64,000 bases of DNA from Neurospora tetrasperma FGSC 2508 (lineage: Eukaryota > Ascomycota > Sordariomycetes > Sordariales > Sordariaceae): assembly GCF_000213175.1 (NCBI RefSeq), contig NW_009799099.1, positions 2,658,156 through 2,722,155 on the forward strand, in the 5' to 3' direction. The notes beneath the pieces are model-generated. The model was not told the DNA's origin. It did not search any database and worked only from the letters and a program-made list of their open reading frames with translations. Shown one piece after another: positions 35,255 through 48,573 of this stretch. How positions within the stretch are numbered: position 1 is the first letter of the stretch; the number at the start of each line of letters is the position of its first letter. The translations under genes were made by a program, and so were the position numbers.

Positions 35255-36640
35255 GGTGTGCCGCTTTGTATCTAGGAGAGATGAGACCAGTATGGGGTTT
35301 CTTGGACAGGGGGAGATGTGTGCTGTCATTTCATGATGCGTAGGAGGAAGGTGATACAAAACAACAATGGGTTTCTTTCGTTGGCTCGTTTGGGTCCCCT
35401 CATTATAGAATTTGCTTCGCATTTTAGACTTTCAAATAAAAAGGGGGTCTAGGAAACGATGGAGCGCGGTGTTGGATCAACCTCAGGGTCATAAAACAAA
35501 ACATGGTTAGAAATATTGGATGCAAAACAGCAGTTGAGTCTAGACACTAGACGAATAAGATTGCGTTGGCCCCCATGAGATATTCGATTTTGAAGTGTCA
35601 GAGCGATGAATGTTGATATAGGGTGGGTGGTGAGGACGGTGAAGGATGTGTAATGCAAAAGTGGTTGTGCTTTATTATTTAGGTTACGATGAAGTTGTCA
35701 CACACGCTCACAAAGTAGGAAAGAATACGTAGTATGCGCGTACAACCAACCAAACTGTACGTCTAGCAGTACGTATAAGTCACGGCTTCCCCTATTCGTC
35801 CCAACACCAATATTGTTGCGGTTTTGGCAGCATCCCATCCCTCCTTCCCGTTCATTTCTTATCTCCCCGCATTTCAATCTTCCTTCCCACCCAAGGCTCA
35901 GCTCTCCCCGACCCCCATCGGTGATTCGCTGCACTTGACATGTGCTATCACTGAGCTGCGTATTATCGTCGCTGGGATGTTGGATGGAACATGGAGGATG
36001 GATGATTCCCCTCGGCAAGCACGTTGTAGTGTAGGGGAGAGTCGCGGTATTGCACGTGTGTCACGGTACCACCCAGCATGCGTCCGGTCTTTTCACCCGT
36101 CCTCAAACATCAAGCTTAGCAGAACCAAGAGGAGGAAGGGACTTGTGAAGGCGGAACATCCGATTGCTCCAAGTTATCGTACTAGCCGGCCCTGCCGCCT
36201 TCCGTGTAACAACATGAACCCGTCTTGGGAGGTCGAGGCACCTTGATGAGCCATCCGACTTGGAGGTGGTGTCGCAAGTACTTGATTCCCAACTCTCCCA
36301 ACTCTCCCAACTTCTCCTCAACCGCTCGAAACCTGATCAATTTTTGTTTTCTTCCTTTTGTCCTCCTGTGTCCTCCTGTCTTCCTTTTTGTCCCCTTCTC
36401 TATATACCTAATTACGACCTCACTGTTTGTAACAACGGTCCTTTCCCATCCATGACCGCACTGCTTCAAGACGCCAATCTTGGAAAAAGGGGAGAAGTCC
36501 GGGAAGGGGACTGAGCGACAAGTAGGGACATCAACGGCAACGAAGCTGGCACTAGTCAGTGCCATCCCGTCGTGTTTTGTACGAATCGTTGAAGTGCACA
36601 CACGTATACCGAGAGACAGAACGACAGTAAGACAGCAATC
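35255..36640. other. ODC 3' region and PRPP synthetase promoter
   Basis: 1.4 kb between co-directional genes. A pyrimidine-rich stretch around 36345-36420 probably belongs to the core promoter of the downstream gene. Minus-strand frames here (for example 36182-36679) look like chance. Confidence 0.55.
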
Positions 36641-38352
36641 ATGATTCGCAACGTCGTCGTCCTGAGCGGTAACTCGCACCCAAAATTCGTCGACAGCGTC
36701 TGCAATTACCTGGGCATACCGCCGGCAAGCCGCGTGCTGGAAAAGTTCTCGTCGGGAGAGACACGTTGCGAGATTAGGGACTCGATACGTGGGAAGGACG
36801 TATACATCATCCAGTCGTTTGGGGTGGGAACCAACAGAAACGCGACCAACAATAACAACAACAACAACACCGATGGATCTTCGACTTCAGCTACAGCGGA
36901 AACAGGCCATGTCACTGTCAACGACTACTTCATCGAACTCTGCATCATGATATCGGCCTGTAAGACGGGATCTGCCCGCAGGGTCACGGCCGTCCTGCCG
37001 TTCTTCCCTTACTCCCGCCAGCCAGACCTGCCGTATACCAGCACCGGGGCGCCATTGGTGTCTAGAAATCACGATGCAGTGACAATGACAGTTACGGAAG
37101 GCCAAGGGAGTGTCTCGTATACGTTTGAGAGCGTCCCGCCTACCCCGGCCGCACACATCCCACGAACTGCCGGTCTGGCTAACGGCATGTCTAAGCTCGC
37201 TAATGGCCTGTCCAGCAGCAGCAGCATCACCCGTGGCAGCGACATCCGCGACATGGCTAAGGTGATGGTGACGGGACCGGCAAGCGACGCTGGTAGTAAG
37301 TCGTTGGGGGAGAAGCAGCCCCAACAGCAAAAGGCAAACGACAAGTTCACCACGCACGACTTCGAGAACCCGGCCATGGCAATGGCGTTCCAACAAAAGG
37401 TCGGGTTTAAGCCGATGATGGCGCAGGCGGGATCGTTGATTGCGGATTTGCTGACGTGTGCGGGAGCGGATCGGATTGTTACGTGCGACTTGCATGAGAG
37501 CACGTATCAGGGGTTCTTCGATATTCCCGGTGAGTTTGATGTCCCAGCACGACTGCGTTTCCCTTTCCGAAGTACACACCCATCTGACTGGGAGTCATCA
37601 CAGTCGATAACCTCATCGCCAGACCCCTCCTCAAGCGATACATCCAGCACCACATCGAGAACTACAAGGAAGCCGTCATAGTCAGCCCGGACGCTGGCGG
37701 GGCTAAACGCGCCGCTGCCATTGCCGACAGTCTAGGTTTACAATTTGCTCTTATCCATAAAGGTCAGTTCATTCGTGGGGAGGAGGCGCGAACTCACGTC
37801 TTAATATCCGTAACCGCTGTACTGAATTACATCCAGACTCGTCCCTTCAAGACGCATGAAAAGAAACTGACACTTGTCTTCCTCATCCTCATAGAACGAC
37901 GCCGACCCTCCAAAACCCACCCAAACTACCCATCCATGATGCTTGTTGGCAACGTTACCAACCGCATCTGCATCTTGGTAGACGACCTCGCCGACACGGC
38001 CAACACCATCACACGCGCGGCCAAGCTGCTCAAGCGCGAAGGGGCCGTCCAAGTGGTTGCGCTTATCACGCACGGCGTGTTTAGCGGCGACGCGATACAA
38101 AGGATTAATGCGTCGGCGCTGGATCGGGTGGTGGTGACGAACACGGTGGCGCAGGATCGACATCTTGAAGCTTTTGGGGCAGCTAGAGCCCGGGGGACGA
38201 AGGAGCTGCCGGACAAGAATAAGAATGATGTGGACCCGAGGGTGGTTTGTGGGAAGTTGGAGGTGTTGGATATTGCACCTTTTTTTGCAGAGGCGATTAG
38301 AAGGATTGTGTTTGGGGAGAGCATCAGTATGCTGGTCCGGGATGGGGATTAA
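36641..38352 (+). CDS. Ribose-phosphate pyrophosphokinase with insertions (Prs1/Prs5-like)
   Basis: Three exons, 36641-37529, 37604-37762 and 37895-38352, with introns of 74 and 132 nt, give 501 residues. Seen: the N-terminal PRPP synthetase half (VVLSGNSHPKF...), the DLHESTYQGFFDIP block, a DAGGAKRA segment, and the PRPP-binding loop ILVDDLADTANT (Asp379-Asp380). Two insertions break the fold: an Asn-rich piece near residues 66-85 and a long Ser/Gly/Gln-rich piece of roughly 110 residues after the FPYSRQ motif. Known: the enzyme makes PRPP from ribose-5-phosphate and ATP for nucleotide, His and Trp synthesis. Yeast Prs1 and Prs5 carry such non-homologous regions and link PRPP supply to cell-wall integrity. 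Total length and two inserts fit Prs5 best. Confidence 0.9.
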
Positions 38353-41111
38353 GGGGTGGGAGGAGATGGAAAGTAGGAAGATGTAATTGACCTGGGAGGG
38401 TGAGGTTACAACTTGTACAGTATAGATGGCCAGATGGCGTTTTCTGTCTGCGGCTGCTTCTTTTACTCACAATCTGTATTTCCATGACGAAGTTTACCTT
38501 CTACCAACGAGATCGCAAACACGCATCCTGCACTCGATTTGAAGCGACTCTGAGGTGGAAGTTGACCGGTATGTATCGTGTGTACTTGGGCCCAAAGTCC
38601 CTGCCGTGGGGCAAGAATCAGCACGTTCGATCCATGTTGCCCTTGTCTGAAGCCACTTGACAACCCTGGGGTATTTTATCGTCTCATGTGAAGACGAACG
38701 CAAGCTAGAATCCATGCTGACAGGGGAAGCCTACAATTGTAGTGTAAAGTACAAAGTTGCCGTTGTCTTTTAGTCGGTTGGGAGTGTAATGCGAATACTA
38801 TAATCTACATGTTTGTAGTTTCTTCGGCACAGCCAATGATTTTGCGAGAGAGGGCACGAAACAGTGGTAGAACGACAACGGAAGAGAATAAAGACATGGT
38901 ACTTGATACTTCGCAGAATACATTCCAGGCGCTTTGCTACAGCCCAGTCCTTGACTTTTGGAATCCAGATGTCAGGTTCTGAACTTTCCCCAATCCGTCT
39001 TCGAACGTCGAATGGTAGCCCGGTAGGTAACATCCATGCTGCAGGGATGGTAAGAGAAGAAAACATGCTGTTGTCTTCGATTTTGCACGCTGACGTTCGT
39101 TGTTTCCATTCCGGGGACAACGCGTCGCTAACGCGAAAGGACGCGCTGAAAACGCCTTTGAACGCGGTGGTAAAAGAGGTTTCATGTTTGTTCTGGCGGG
39201 GTCCCCGGCTGCAGTGTTGCCCCCCCCCCTCCCGGGCCCCTCTCCCCCCTGCAGATTACGGCCCCGCTTGTAACTTCTAGCGATGTTGAGTGAACCTCAT
39301 TCGTCTTCTCCCTGGGGCAGTAAACACCATGACGGGTTGACCTGCAAGTCTTCTACGAGAAGTGCGCTATAACATACCCTGCTCCCTGCTCCCACAAGAA
39401 CCGGAATCACAGCAGTAGGTAAACAAAAAGTGGCATATCTGCAGTGCCGGTGCAGGAGGCAGGGCCAAATGTAACGAGGCGGGACTGAACCAACGAGCGA
39501 AGGGATGAGGGCCTGCGTCAAGGTAGTCCACTATGTAGCCGTCAGCGTTGGGCCTGGGGTATGAAAACAACAAAGACAACAACAACGTTGAACAACAAGA
39601 AAAACTCACTGCATTCTCTTCAGTAAGCAGGGGAAGGGGAGTAGGCAGAAATAAGTTGATGCAAACGAACGACAAGCGGCACCCCACATGTCAAGATGGA
39701 AAGATGGCAGCGCGGGAAGTGAAAGTAGATAACTACCTAACATCTGTATTACCTACCACCTACATACCACGTTACCCAGTTGTGGTCCAGTTTACTCATG
39801 TTATGTAGTACGAGTCCTTTGGCCCCATGTGATGTTGGCTTTGATGCAGCATTCTTGACTTCTAGCCGGGGTCCAGCCAGTCAAGTCCTTGGGGAAAGGG
39901 ACGGAAGACTGCTGGGTCAGGGCACATAAAAATGTAAATTTCACTTGTTCGTATTGGTAACGTAATGAAGGTCGATGTTTGGACCCGCTTCCCGCAACAT
40001 CGAAGAGAATGGTGGACAAGAGTTTCGCGATTCCTTGGACTGGATTTGACTATGGGCCGGCGCTGACCGGGACAAGTACACTAGGTAGAGCAGCCCGATG
40101 AGAGGCAATGGCGGGTCCAATGTTTTGATGGCCTGTGCGCGACAGGGCCGTTGCAGTGCCCGCTTGACCCAATGCGGCTAGTCAGCGGCCTGGCGCGAAT
40201 GGCTCAGTCTGGCTGCCGCGACTCCGTCAGTCCGTCAGTTGAGTGGTGAGGGAGTGTCAATCAACGCCCGCTCCCACCCACCCACCCACCCACCCGTCCA
40301 CCTGCCGTCCACCCCCTGGGGCCTACCTTTTCCAGAGATTACCTCGACTTTACAACCACCACCAGGCGACACCAGGTTCCAACATTCAACCTCTGATCCC
40401 GATACCTTGCCTCCGGTCCAATCCATCGCCCGCCGACTCCGCCCACAACTTCAATGCTATCGCCGTTTCAACATTGACAAGCCGGTTCCGACGCGCAACC
40501 CTGCTGCACCACCTATGATCGCCGAAATCAATACTGCGGACGAAAGAAGGCCACCCCCCGGAATTACCACTCGTTGACGTCCACCGTATTGAAACAAACA
40601 TCGATAGCTTCCGTCTTGCGCTGCGCATGTGGGCATAGTCACATTCTCTCTTCACGGCGACAACACCCGCGATCACGGCGAACAACTTTTAATCTTGCGA
40701 CGACCGGCGCCGCAGCCCGCCTAAAGCAACTGTAGTCCCTGTCAGAGTACAGGAAGTAGTCTTTCATTGCAGCGCATTGTCGATCCGTTCACCACCGCCG
40801 CTTTTTGCCATACCTGTCTGCCTTCCCACCGGCTTCTCACCCCATCAGACTTGGGACGACATCAACAAGTGCGCCAAGGACGAACGATCAGATAAAACCG
40901 ACACGTGCTGCATCTACCCTATCACGACCTCGTCGCCGCCGCCGACTCGGGCATTTCCCTCTCTCTAAGCAAACGAAGCCAACCTAAGTCTGCCGTCGCA
41001 CGGTTTCGAGAGACCATCCTCACCCGGTCTACTACTCACCTACTCCTCAACGTCAAATCAGCAACACAGGTTCCAACAGGTTTACCACAGTATTGAATCC
41101 CGAAATTAAAC
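38353..41111. other. Intergenic region upstream of the CDH1 gene
   Basis: 2.7 kb without a recognised gene. It contains a C-rich stretch at 39219-39250, a (CCCA)n tract at 40273-40295 and a long pyrimidine/C-rich leader-like zone from about 40250 to 41100. Short frames in the leader overlap each other and lack family resemblance. Confidence 0.55.
40273..40295 (-). repeat. (CCCA)5CCC tract; G-quadruplex candidate on minus strand
   Basis: Six CCC tracts are separated by single A, so the minus strand carries six GGG tracts. It lies about 0.8 kb upstream of the Cdh1 start, possibly in its promoter. A regulatory role is inference. Confidence 0.8.
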
Positions 41112-43060
41112 ATGGTGACCACCGGCGACGTCTCCGGGCGCGCCGCACATTCGGCCGGTACCAAAAGGTCTAGTCATGAAACCCGCAGCCAGGCAGTCCA
41201 CCCATCAACAACGAGGGTAACGAGATCATCGAGGCTGCAAACACCGCCTCCCCCGTCATCAGGAAACTCGCGCGAGGAACCACCGACGGAGATTGCCAGG
41301 AACCCACGGGCACCACCCAGAACTGAGAACCATGTGAACAGCTTGGACGTTGAAGCAGTTGATAGCGCTTTGCGCCGGGAGATTCAGCAACGCCAAACTT
41401 CACCAGGGCCAAGTTCGCATAGGAAGCGACAACGCATCAATGGAGATAGGTATGTCCTGCTGGAGGTGGTATGTTTGTTGACATTAGGATTGTATCTCTG
41501 ACATCTAATCAGGTTTATTCCCACCCGGTCCGGTCAGGATTTGCAAGCCAGTTTTAGTCTTTTGCATGAAGAGGGCTCTCCGGCGACGCCTAGACAGAAA
41601 AGGCGCACACCACAGGGGGAGCTTCATTTTCAGAAAAGTAGGTATGGTCCAGTCTTATCCTGGAGTGCCTTTCTGACAATCTCGCAGCCGAGGAAGCAAA
41701 CCGTACGTTCTCAACTGTGCTTCGATCAGAATTGTTTGAGAGTACTGTCCCACAGATTGCCCCCGAGTCTTTATCACCAGACCATAGGAGAGCATCGCGG
41801 GGTTATCTACATGAGGGCACAAGGTCTCAGACGCCTCCTCGGAATGGGCTCCAAGCCGCGGCAGCACCGACAACCCTTACCCCCTCTACACCTCACAAGA
41901 ACCTGTTCTCGTACCTATCACCACGACATGCTAGCCTTGGCGGCCATCCAACGCCATCAAGGACGCCACAAAGTCGACATGGCATCAACCTGGACACCCG
42001 GGCAGAAATCTACAGTCTCTCACCTATAAAACATAAAAGCCAACAACTTTTACTGAGCCCGCGAAAGCAGCCGCGCGCCATCAGCAAGGTACCATTTAAG
42101 GTGTTGGACGCCCCTGAGCTGCTAGACGACTACTACTTGAATCTAGTCGACTGGGGGAGCGCCAACGTCCTGGGCGTTGGTTTAGGATCCAGCGTCTACA
42201 TGTGGAATGCGCAAACAAGTAGAGTTAACAAGCTGTGCACGTTGGAGGACGACACAGTGGCCAGCGTATCTTGGATACAAAAGGGGACACACCTTGCTAT
42301 TGGTACCCATAAAGGACTGGTGCAGATCTGGGATGCTGAGAAAGCAAGAAGGCTAAGAACGATGACTGGCCATACTGGCAGGGTTGGAGCATTGGCATGG
42401 AACACTCACATTCTCACGTCAGGGTCCCGGGATCGCCTAATATACCATCGTGACGTCCGAGCGCCAGATCAGTGGCTAAAAAAGCTGGTTGGTCACAAGC
42501 AGGAAGTGTGTGGTCTCAAATGGAATTGCGACGATGGCCAACTTGCCAGTGGAGGAAACGACAATAAGTTGATGGTTTGGGATAAGCTTTCCGACACACC
42601 TCTATGGAAGTATTCCGGTCACACAGCAGCCGTCAAAGCGATAGCCTGGTCACCACATCAACGCGGTCTCCTGGCTTCCGGAGGCGGTACTGCTGACAGA
42701 CGCATCATCTTTCATGACACCGTTCGCGGCACGGTACTCAACGAGGTGGACACGGGCAGTCAGGTCTGTAATATTGCCTGGTCCAAGAACTCCAACGAAA
42801 TCGTCTCGACGCATGGTTATAGCCAGAATCAGATAGTAGTTTGGAAGTACCCTTCCATGACGCAAGTCGCCAGCCTGACCGGTCACACTTATCGGGTGCT
42901 GTACCTTGCCATGAGCCCGGACGGCAAAACCGTGGTGACGGGTGCCGGAGATGAGACCTTGCGGTTCTGGAATCTCTTCGGCAAGAGCCCGAGGAAAAGT
43001 GTCCACGACCTTGATGGAGGTGGCAGTGGACGCTCGGGTGACTGGGGAGTCATTCGATGA
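41112..43060 (+). CDS. CDH1: APC/C activator Cdh1/Fzr1 (fizzy-related WD40 protein)
   Basis: Three exons, 41112-41449, 41513-41637 and 41688-43060, with introns of 63 and 50 nt, give 611 residues. Seen: a disordered N-terminal region of about 240 residues carrying the C-box DRFIPTR (residues 112-118, interrupted by intron 1 within the Arg113 codon), a seven-bladed WD40 propeller beginning near FKVLDAPELLDDYY, and a C-terminal Ile-Arg (IR) tail. Known: C-box and IR tail dock on the anaphase-promoting complex; the propeller recruits D-box and KEN-box substrates from late mitosis through G1. The long N-terminus rich in Ser/Thr-Pro and the SPIKHKSQQLLLSPRKQ segment favour Cdh1 over Cdc20. The second donor (GTAGGT at 41638) is the only one keeping frame. 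Confidence 0.93.
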
Positions 43061-45649
43061 TGACGTGAAGGATAAGGAACCCGCAATGGGCGGGAAGGCA
43101 CTTGGCCCATGGACTGAAAGAAGGCGACTGAAGATCGAGTCCGCCAGCAGAGAACAGCCGTCGAGAAAGATTGCCATGATCATACAGCGTGTATCACTCA
43201 GCTGTTTGAGCTTGATGCTCCGGCATTTTACCCTGTTCAACTTTGATGGCATCGATCTCGTAAAAGGCATCGGACCTTCTCTTGTCCTGACTATGATGTG
43301 TGCGCAATTTATACAACACGCCACTTTCTCACATTGCTCTCACCACCTAGAGCTTAACATACACTTTTGTTTTTTTTTTAATCTTCTATTTGCTCTTAAG
43401 ATCTAGGGGCTCAACCCACCAGCGACTACTCTTATGTATTTTCTCTTCTTTTTCTTTCATTCTCTGATCATGTGGTATCTGAGATTAAAGCGCGTCGATT
43501 TGCTTGCCGGACCAAACAGGCGTTTGTGGTGGGTCGGAAAGACTGGAAAGGCGGGCGGGCGGGCGTGTTTAAATTGGCTAGCATGCATTGGCACGACATG
43601 GCATGGACGGATGGGATTTGAATTGTGGCTTTTTGTCGCATCGCCAATCAATCAATCTGCTTGGCTTTTGTTTTGCTTTGTTTTCGTCACTTCAAGGCTA
43701 CAGCGAGGAGTAGGCGGATATGGGATATGGTGGATCTGTTGGAAGGGTTCCCAAGGCGGTTGGTCTATTGATGGGCGGGCAGACAGTCAGACGCTAACAC
43801 AGTGGGGTTTAAAGAATAAGGTCCTGAGATGGACTAGACCTCTTCAAAGTTGGGATGAAAGAAAATAGGGAAAGGGAACGCTTGCATTGCATTTTGTACA
43901 TAGCGAATACCACTATACCACTTTTTGACTTGGTTATAAACCGATTATTTACGACCATCTGTCACTACTTCGTTTCATCCTTGACTTGTCTCTTTCATTG
44001 TTTACGACATAAAAGACATCTCGCCACAGAACATGGTATACAGCTTAAAGGGGGATCGCTGACGGAGGACCGATGGACAAGAGTCCCACTGTGTCTCCAT
44101 CACTCTCGTCACCCAAACCCTTCGAGCTTCGAGGATGGTGATGGACATGAAATATCTATGGAGCGTCGAAAATCTGTAATGCGGTGAATAAATACTTCTT
44201 GGCTATACAGAGACGAAGTGACACCTGTTTCGAATGCCTAAACACACATGTTCACTTCACAGTTGTATCACTCAAAGTCTTATTAGTTTATTTAGCAATC
44301 TTCCAACGTTCAACTGCCACTGCCAACAGTCACATTTGGGATAGCCGCCTTCACAGTATTTCCACCCCCCCTTGTATCGTTTTTCCCTCCTCGCTTCTCC
44401 CGCTGACAACAGCTCCTTCCTCTGTCATCACAATCTCTCTACTAACTACTTTCCGCTTCCTCTTCGCTTAACACCCTAGACTGACGTCGTTCCAAACCAA
44501 CGAACCCTGTAAAGGCCCTCGCGTTGAAGTAAACATAGTAAAGATACCTTGATTCTTCAAATGCTACTTCAGCGAGTCATCTACCCTCCTACCATTATTT
44601 ACATTCATCTCTGTCACACTTGTCATTTCCGAGAAAAAAACCTCATGTGATAAATAATACAGAGTTTATTCCAGACCGCTTCTCGAATCTCGAAGAGGGA
44701 GAGAGAATAAGACAACGTGATACTTGCGACGCTTACCAACGCAGAAATCACACACCATAATAGCAGATAGAAACTAAAACCGAACAACAAAAAGAAACCA
44801 ACCTAAGAAGGGAGGAGAACAGGTGGTGGTACTTCAGTTGATCAGGGAAGGCTTCAAAAAGACAAAAAAAAAAAAAGAAGTCCCAAAAAAGAAGTCCAAA
44901 AAAACATACAACACCAGGGATTCGCTGGTCGTCACCGACCCAACTACTAGTCTGGCGATTGGTAGCTTATCTATGGGAGAGCGGACGGGATCCCGAGTTT
45001 TCTACCATCTATGGTCGTATGTGATGTTTTGTAGCCAGATAGACAACTATATGCCCTCTTGTCCATCTGTTCGGTTCGTGATCATCTCTCTATCTCTGTG
45101 TGAGTGTGTGTGGAAATAGTCTTGATGCGTGTATAGTGGCACCGATGTGTGCTTACTTGTGAATGAGTAATTTTTTTCTCTTTTCTTCTTCTTCTTCTTT
45201 TTTTTTTTCCCTTTCCCAAGAAACACACAGAACCGATGCCGTGGTAGGCACTCGCTTGGATCATCGCAAAGATAGCCTCGTGTCCGCTCAGCCAACTAGC
45301 TAGTTTCGTCCACATCATGCCTCCATACCTTTATGAGGAAGGGCACGAGGTTTTACGCTGTACCAGTACTATTGTATACATATAATCTCCATTGTCTCCA
45401 AATGCTAAATCGCATGATGTATCTTAGGCGTCTAAAAGCGTGGGTATTCCAACAAACAAGCCCACATGCCCCTTATGAGAAGTCCAATCTCATAGGAAAA
45501 CGCCCTTCCAAAATCCATCCACTCTTGTCATCCTTGTGATCGCCATAAACGCCAGATTCCAACTGTGTAAACCCTCAAAACAACCAATCAGACTAGCCCT
45601 GCAGAACCAAACCGCATACCAGAAAGCCTTGAAAAATGAATTATGGCAG
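43061..45649. other. Convergent intergenic region
   Basis: 2.6 kb between the 3' ends of the Cdh1 and Ubc6-type genes. It contains poly-A/T and CTT low-complexity tracts (about 44862-44905 and 45179-45211) and a short GGGC run at 43553-43564. A plus frame of 144 codons at 43434 is rich in Trp/Phe and looks like chance. No gene is recognised. Confidence 0.55.
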
Positions 45650-46697
45650 CTATGCCAGAAAAACTTTGAGTATCATGGCAGCAAGGGCGATGGATAGAAC
45701 TACAATTAATCGGTCGATCCAGAACGTCACCTCGTCGTTACTCACCCTAACCTGCCGTGGGTGACGATGCTGCATCATAGGCTGGGGGTGGGGATTAAAC
45801 TGTGAAGGCAGAGGGATCGTCCTCGTCGGCTGTGGCACACCCTGCCCTGGTTGCGCTGGAGTCGAGGAAGATGAAGTAATCCCTACCGACCTAGGCTGTG
45901 GCGTAGGTGGTAAAGGCACCGTTTGTACGAAACCTTCGGCCAGCTCTGCACTTTCAGTATCCTCCTCGTCTTGTTGCGCCCCAGATCTCGACGCCGCTGC
46001 CGCACCGCTACTGTTTTTGTCCATCTCGTCCCGCCACCCCATCTTCAAGTCGCTCGGCACCTCTACCTCGGCCTGACCTTCCCCTTGGTGTTCCTTGGCT
46101 GCCTCCTCACACTCCCAGATAATCTCCTCGTTTGTCTTCCCGCAGGCCTGACACTTCCATGCCCTCGACTCGGTCGCCATCCGCCTGCGCACGGCTTCCG
46201 TCGCGTCAAGACCGCCCAGCTGCCCCTTGGGGTCTGTCTCCATGAAGGAGCGCAGTGCGACCAGGGCGGTGCGTACTCCCCAGGCGGGCTGCCATGTCTC
46301 TTCGTGGTGGCCGCTGATGGAAAGACAAATCTCGCGGTTGGCTTCGAAGCGCCCGGAAGGTGTGACGAAGCGGAAGGATGGAGGTCGTAGCGGGTAGGCT
46401 TGTGGGAGAACGATGCGGCCGTGGTAGATGCCGTCGGCGTAAACCGAATTAGGAGGCCCGCGGAGGGTGAAGTGCCACTCGAAGAGGTCTGATTCGAGCG
46501 GAGTGGCTGTGTAATCGGGGGAGGGTGAAGCGGAGAGTTCTTGGGCTTCGCGGACTATAATGGGTTGAGCAAGTATCAGTCCTGGTGTCTAGCAGCGAAG
46601 AAGAAAGATGACGTTGATGATGATGACGATGATAATGAAAGAACTTACGGATGCGACGGATGGTGGGCGACTTGGAGTTGAACTTTGGTGTTGCCAT
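45650..46697 (-). CDS. Tail-anchored ubiquitin-conjugating enzyme E2 (Ubc6/UBE2J type)
   Basis: Two exons, 46697-46649 and 46554-45650, with a 94-nt intron, give 317 residues. Seen: a UBC fold of the J type starting at residue 12, the FEWHFTLRGP block, and the active-site cysteine at residue 93 in the NREICLSISGHHEETW context, which is characteristic of UBE2J/Ubc6. A charged, Pro/Gln-rich linker follows, and the last 23 residues hold one hydrophobic helix, a C-terminal tail anchor. Known: Ubc6/UBE2J enzymes work with Doa10- or Hrd1-type ligases in ER-associated degradation, exposed to the cytosol. The start is the first ATG of the frame; a longer frame begins only with TTG. With UBE2J1 and UBE2J2 both possible I give no symbol. 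Confidence 0.93.
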
Positions 46698-48573
46698 ATT
46701 GCTGGTGCTTTCGCTATTTCTTTGGTGCTTAATGATGTTCCTAAGTGACGAGATGGTCAAGTCCGGTATTTGGGTCGCCCGGAAGTTGTGCAACTGCTTC
46801 CGGCAGCGGGCAGTTCCTGGTGGTAGAAGTATCCGTGGCCAGGCGTCAAAAGGTTATCTCTGCGACTCGAGATCAGGACTGCTTTCTTGAGGATGGATTC
46901 AGCAAAACTATAATGAAGATGTCACACAAGATGCACAAGAATAGACAATACGTATTCAAAGCATTGGTGATGGAAGTTAGGTATGTGAACCTCATGTAGG
47001 CGTTAAAGAGTTGTTGTTGCGGTTTGCGACCGCGGTCACTGTAGCCAGAAAGTGGTGAAGAGCGCTGTTGCTTGGTTGGGCGGCACAGCTGTATGTGTCT
47101 ATGACAGGACACCTTGCAATTACCTACCTTCGTACCTCCGCCAACGGTCAGCCTCAGCTCCAAGTTCCCCCGCATTCAGGAGCCGCCTTCCGTGATGTCC
47201 ACCAGGGCCAGCTTCCTTAGACTCCGATTGGTGTTGATCGTACCATCACCTCGAGCTCTTTCCAACGTGTTCTGGATAATTATAGGAAGCAGCAGGTTTG
47301 GCCCTTCAACATAGACCATCAAACTGAAGAGAAGAAGTTCAGGAAATCGAGACGGACCTGGACTGAACTGCACCGGGCCGCTGCCGGGACCGTCATCCGG
47401 ACCGCCTACTGCGCAGTACTAGCGAGCTCTCGGGCGGGGTTTCAGTGGAGCGCCGGGTAAGGGGGTACGTACCGGACGACATCATCAGCGACGCACGGAG
47501 TGTCCGTCTGCAGGCGTTTCGGCAACGGTTCGTGGAACGTACTCCTGAATATGTCTCTTCATGATCACACAACCCTTTCAAGTGTCACCGCAACATCCAG
47601 CAATGGCCTTGGCCAGCAATCTAAGCTTTGATCAGGCACTGGATCACCAAGATCATGAGACTTTGCATCATTGCCCGCGAGTCAAAAACTAGAGGAAACT
47701 CGACGCCTGCTCAGCCTGTCACTTTGATGGAAGACCCACCGCTTAATTTACAGTGGATCGCTGCAACTGCCAACTTACCCCGTTCACCCCTGACAATGGA
47801 AGTTGGACATCCAAACTCATTTCATCCGGTCGCATGATTGGCCTAGGAGCAGACAGAGTCAAAGGGCAGTTGAACAGTTGCAAACATGAAGCCCCCGAAA
47901 GCTGATACATTTGTACTTTGTAGTTGGTGAGCTGGATGCCGATCCTACCTCTACAACATGATACGTCAACGTCGTTGTCTTCATTTTTTTTTTTTGTTGA
48001 AACGTGATGATAGCCGCAGTTCGCCAACGTTCGGCACCTCGACATGAAAATGCAACAGCATCCCAACGGGCATGCATGTCACAAGGGTTCTTTTGCTTCG
48101 ACTTCGAGAACCAATAGTAGCTCTTGTTCTGATTGGATGTGAGGGTTGAGGCTGATTGCGGTTGGAAGCGCCCCCCCTGCATGGCTGTTTGCCATTCCGC
48201 GAGTCCCTTGGGCCACCGATGTTTGGACTTTCGACGACATCCACCCACATCCGCCAACTTTACTTTGATCATTCCTTTTTCCGAAGCAGCCTCTTGAGCT
48301 CCCCCGTCTCCCACGTTTCCCCCCTCCATTCTGTCCACGCCACCAGAGCCTGGACACTGCAGATTCGCATCTCGATATCCCCAGACGATGGACTGGCGAT
48401 AGCCTCGATTCGCGATCACGGACTCTGTTCTAGATCCCCGACCCTCGAAACGAGCTTACCTTAACGCACGACTCGACCACGGTTCATCCGGCAGTCATTC
48501 TATCCAATAGCCCGACTTTTCGGGTCCATCGTTTACTTCACAACTCAAGATCGCGACTGCCTTCTACAGAGAC
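46698..48573. other. Divergent promoter region, Ubc6-type E2 / Pfa3
   Basis: 1.9 kb between divergent genes. No recognisable coding sequence; frames such as 47859-48419 minus are chance overlaps. Promoters of both genes should lie here. Confidence 0.55.

Noticed and set aside
43434-43868. 144-codon plus frame after Cdh1
   Set aside because: Trp/Phe-rich, atypical composition in a 3' UTR, with no family resemblance or splice structure.
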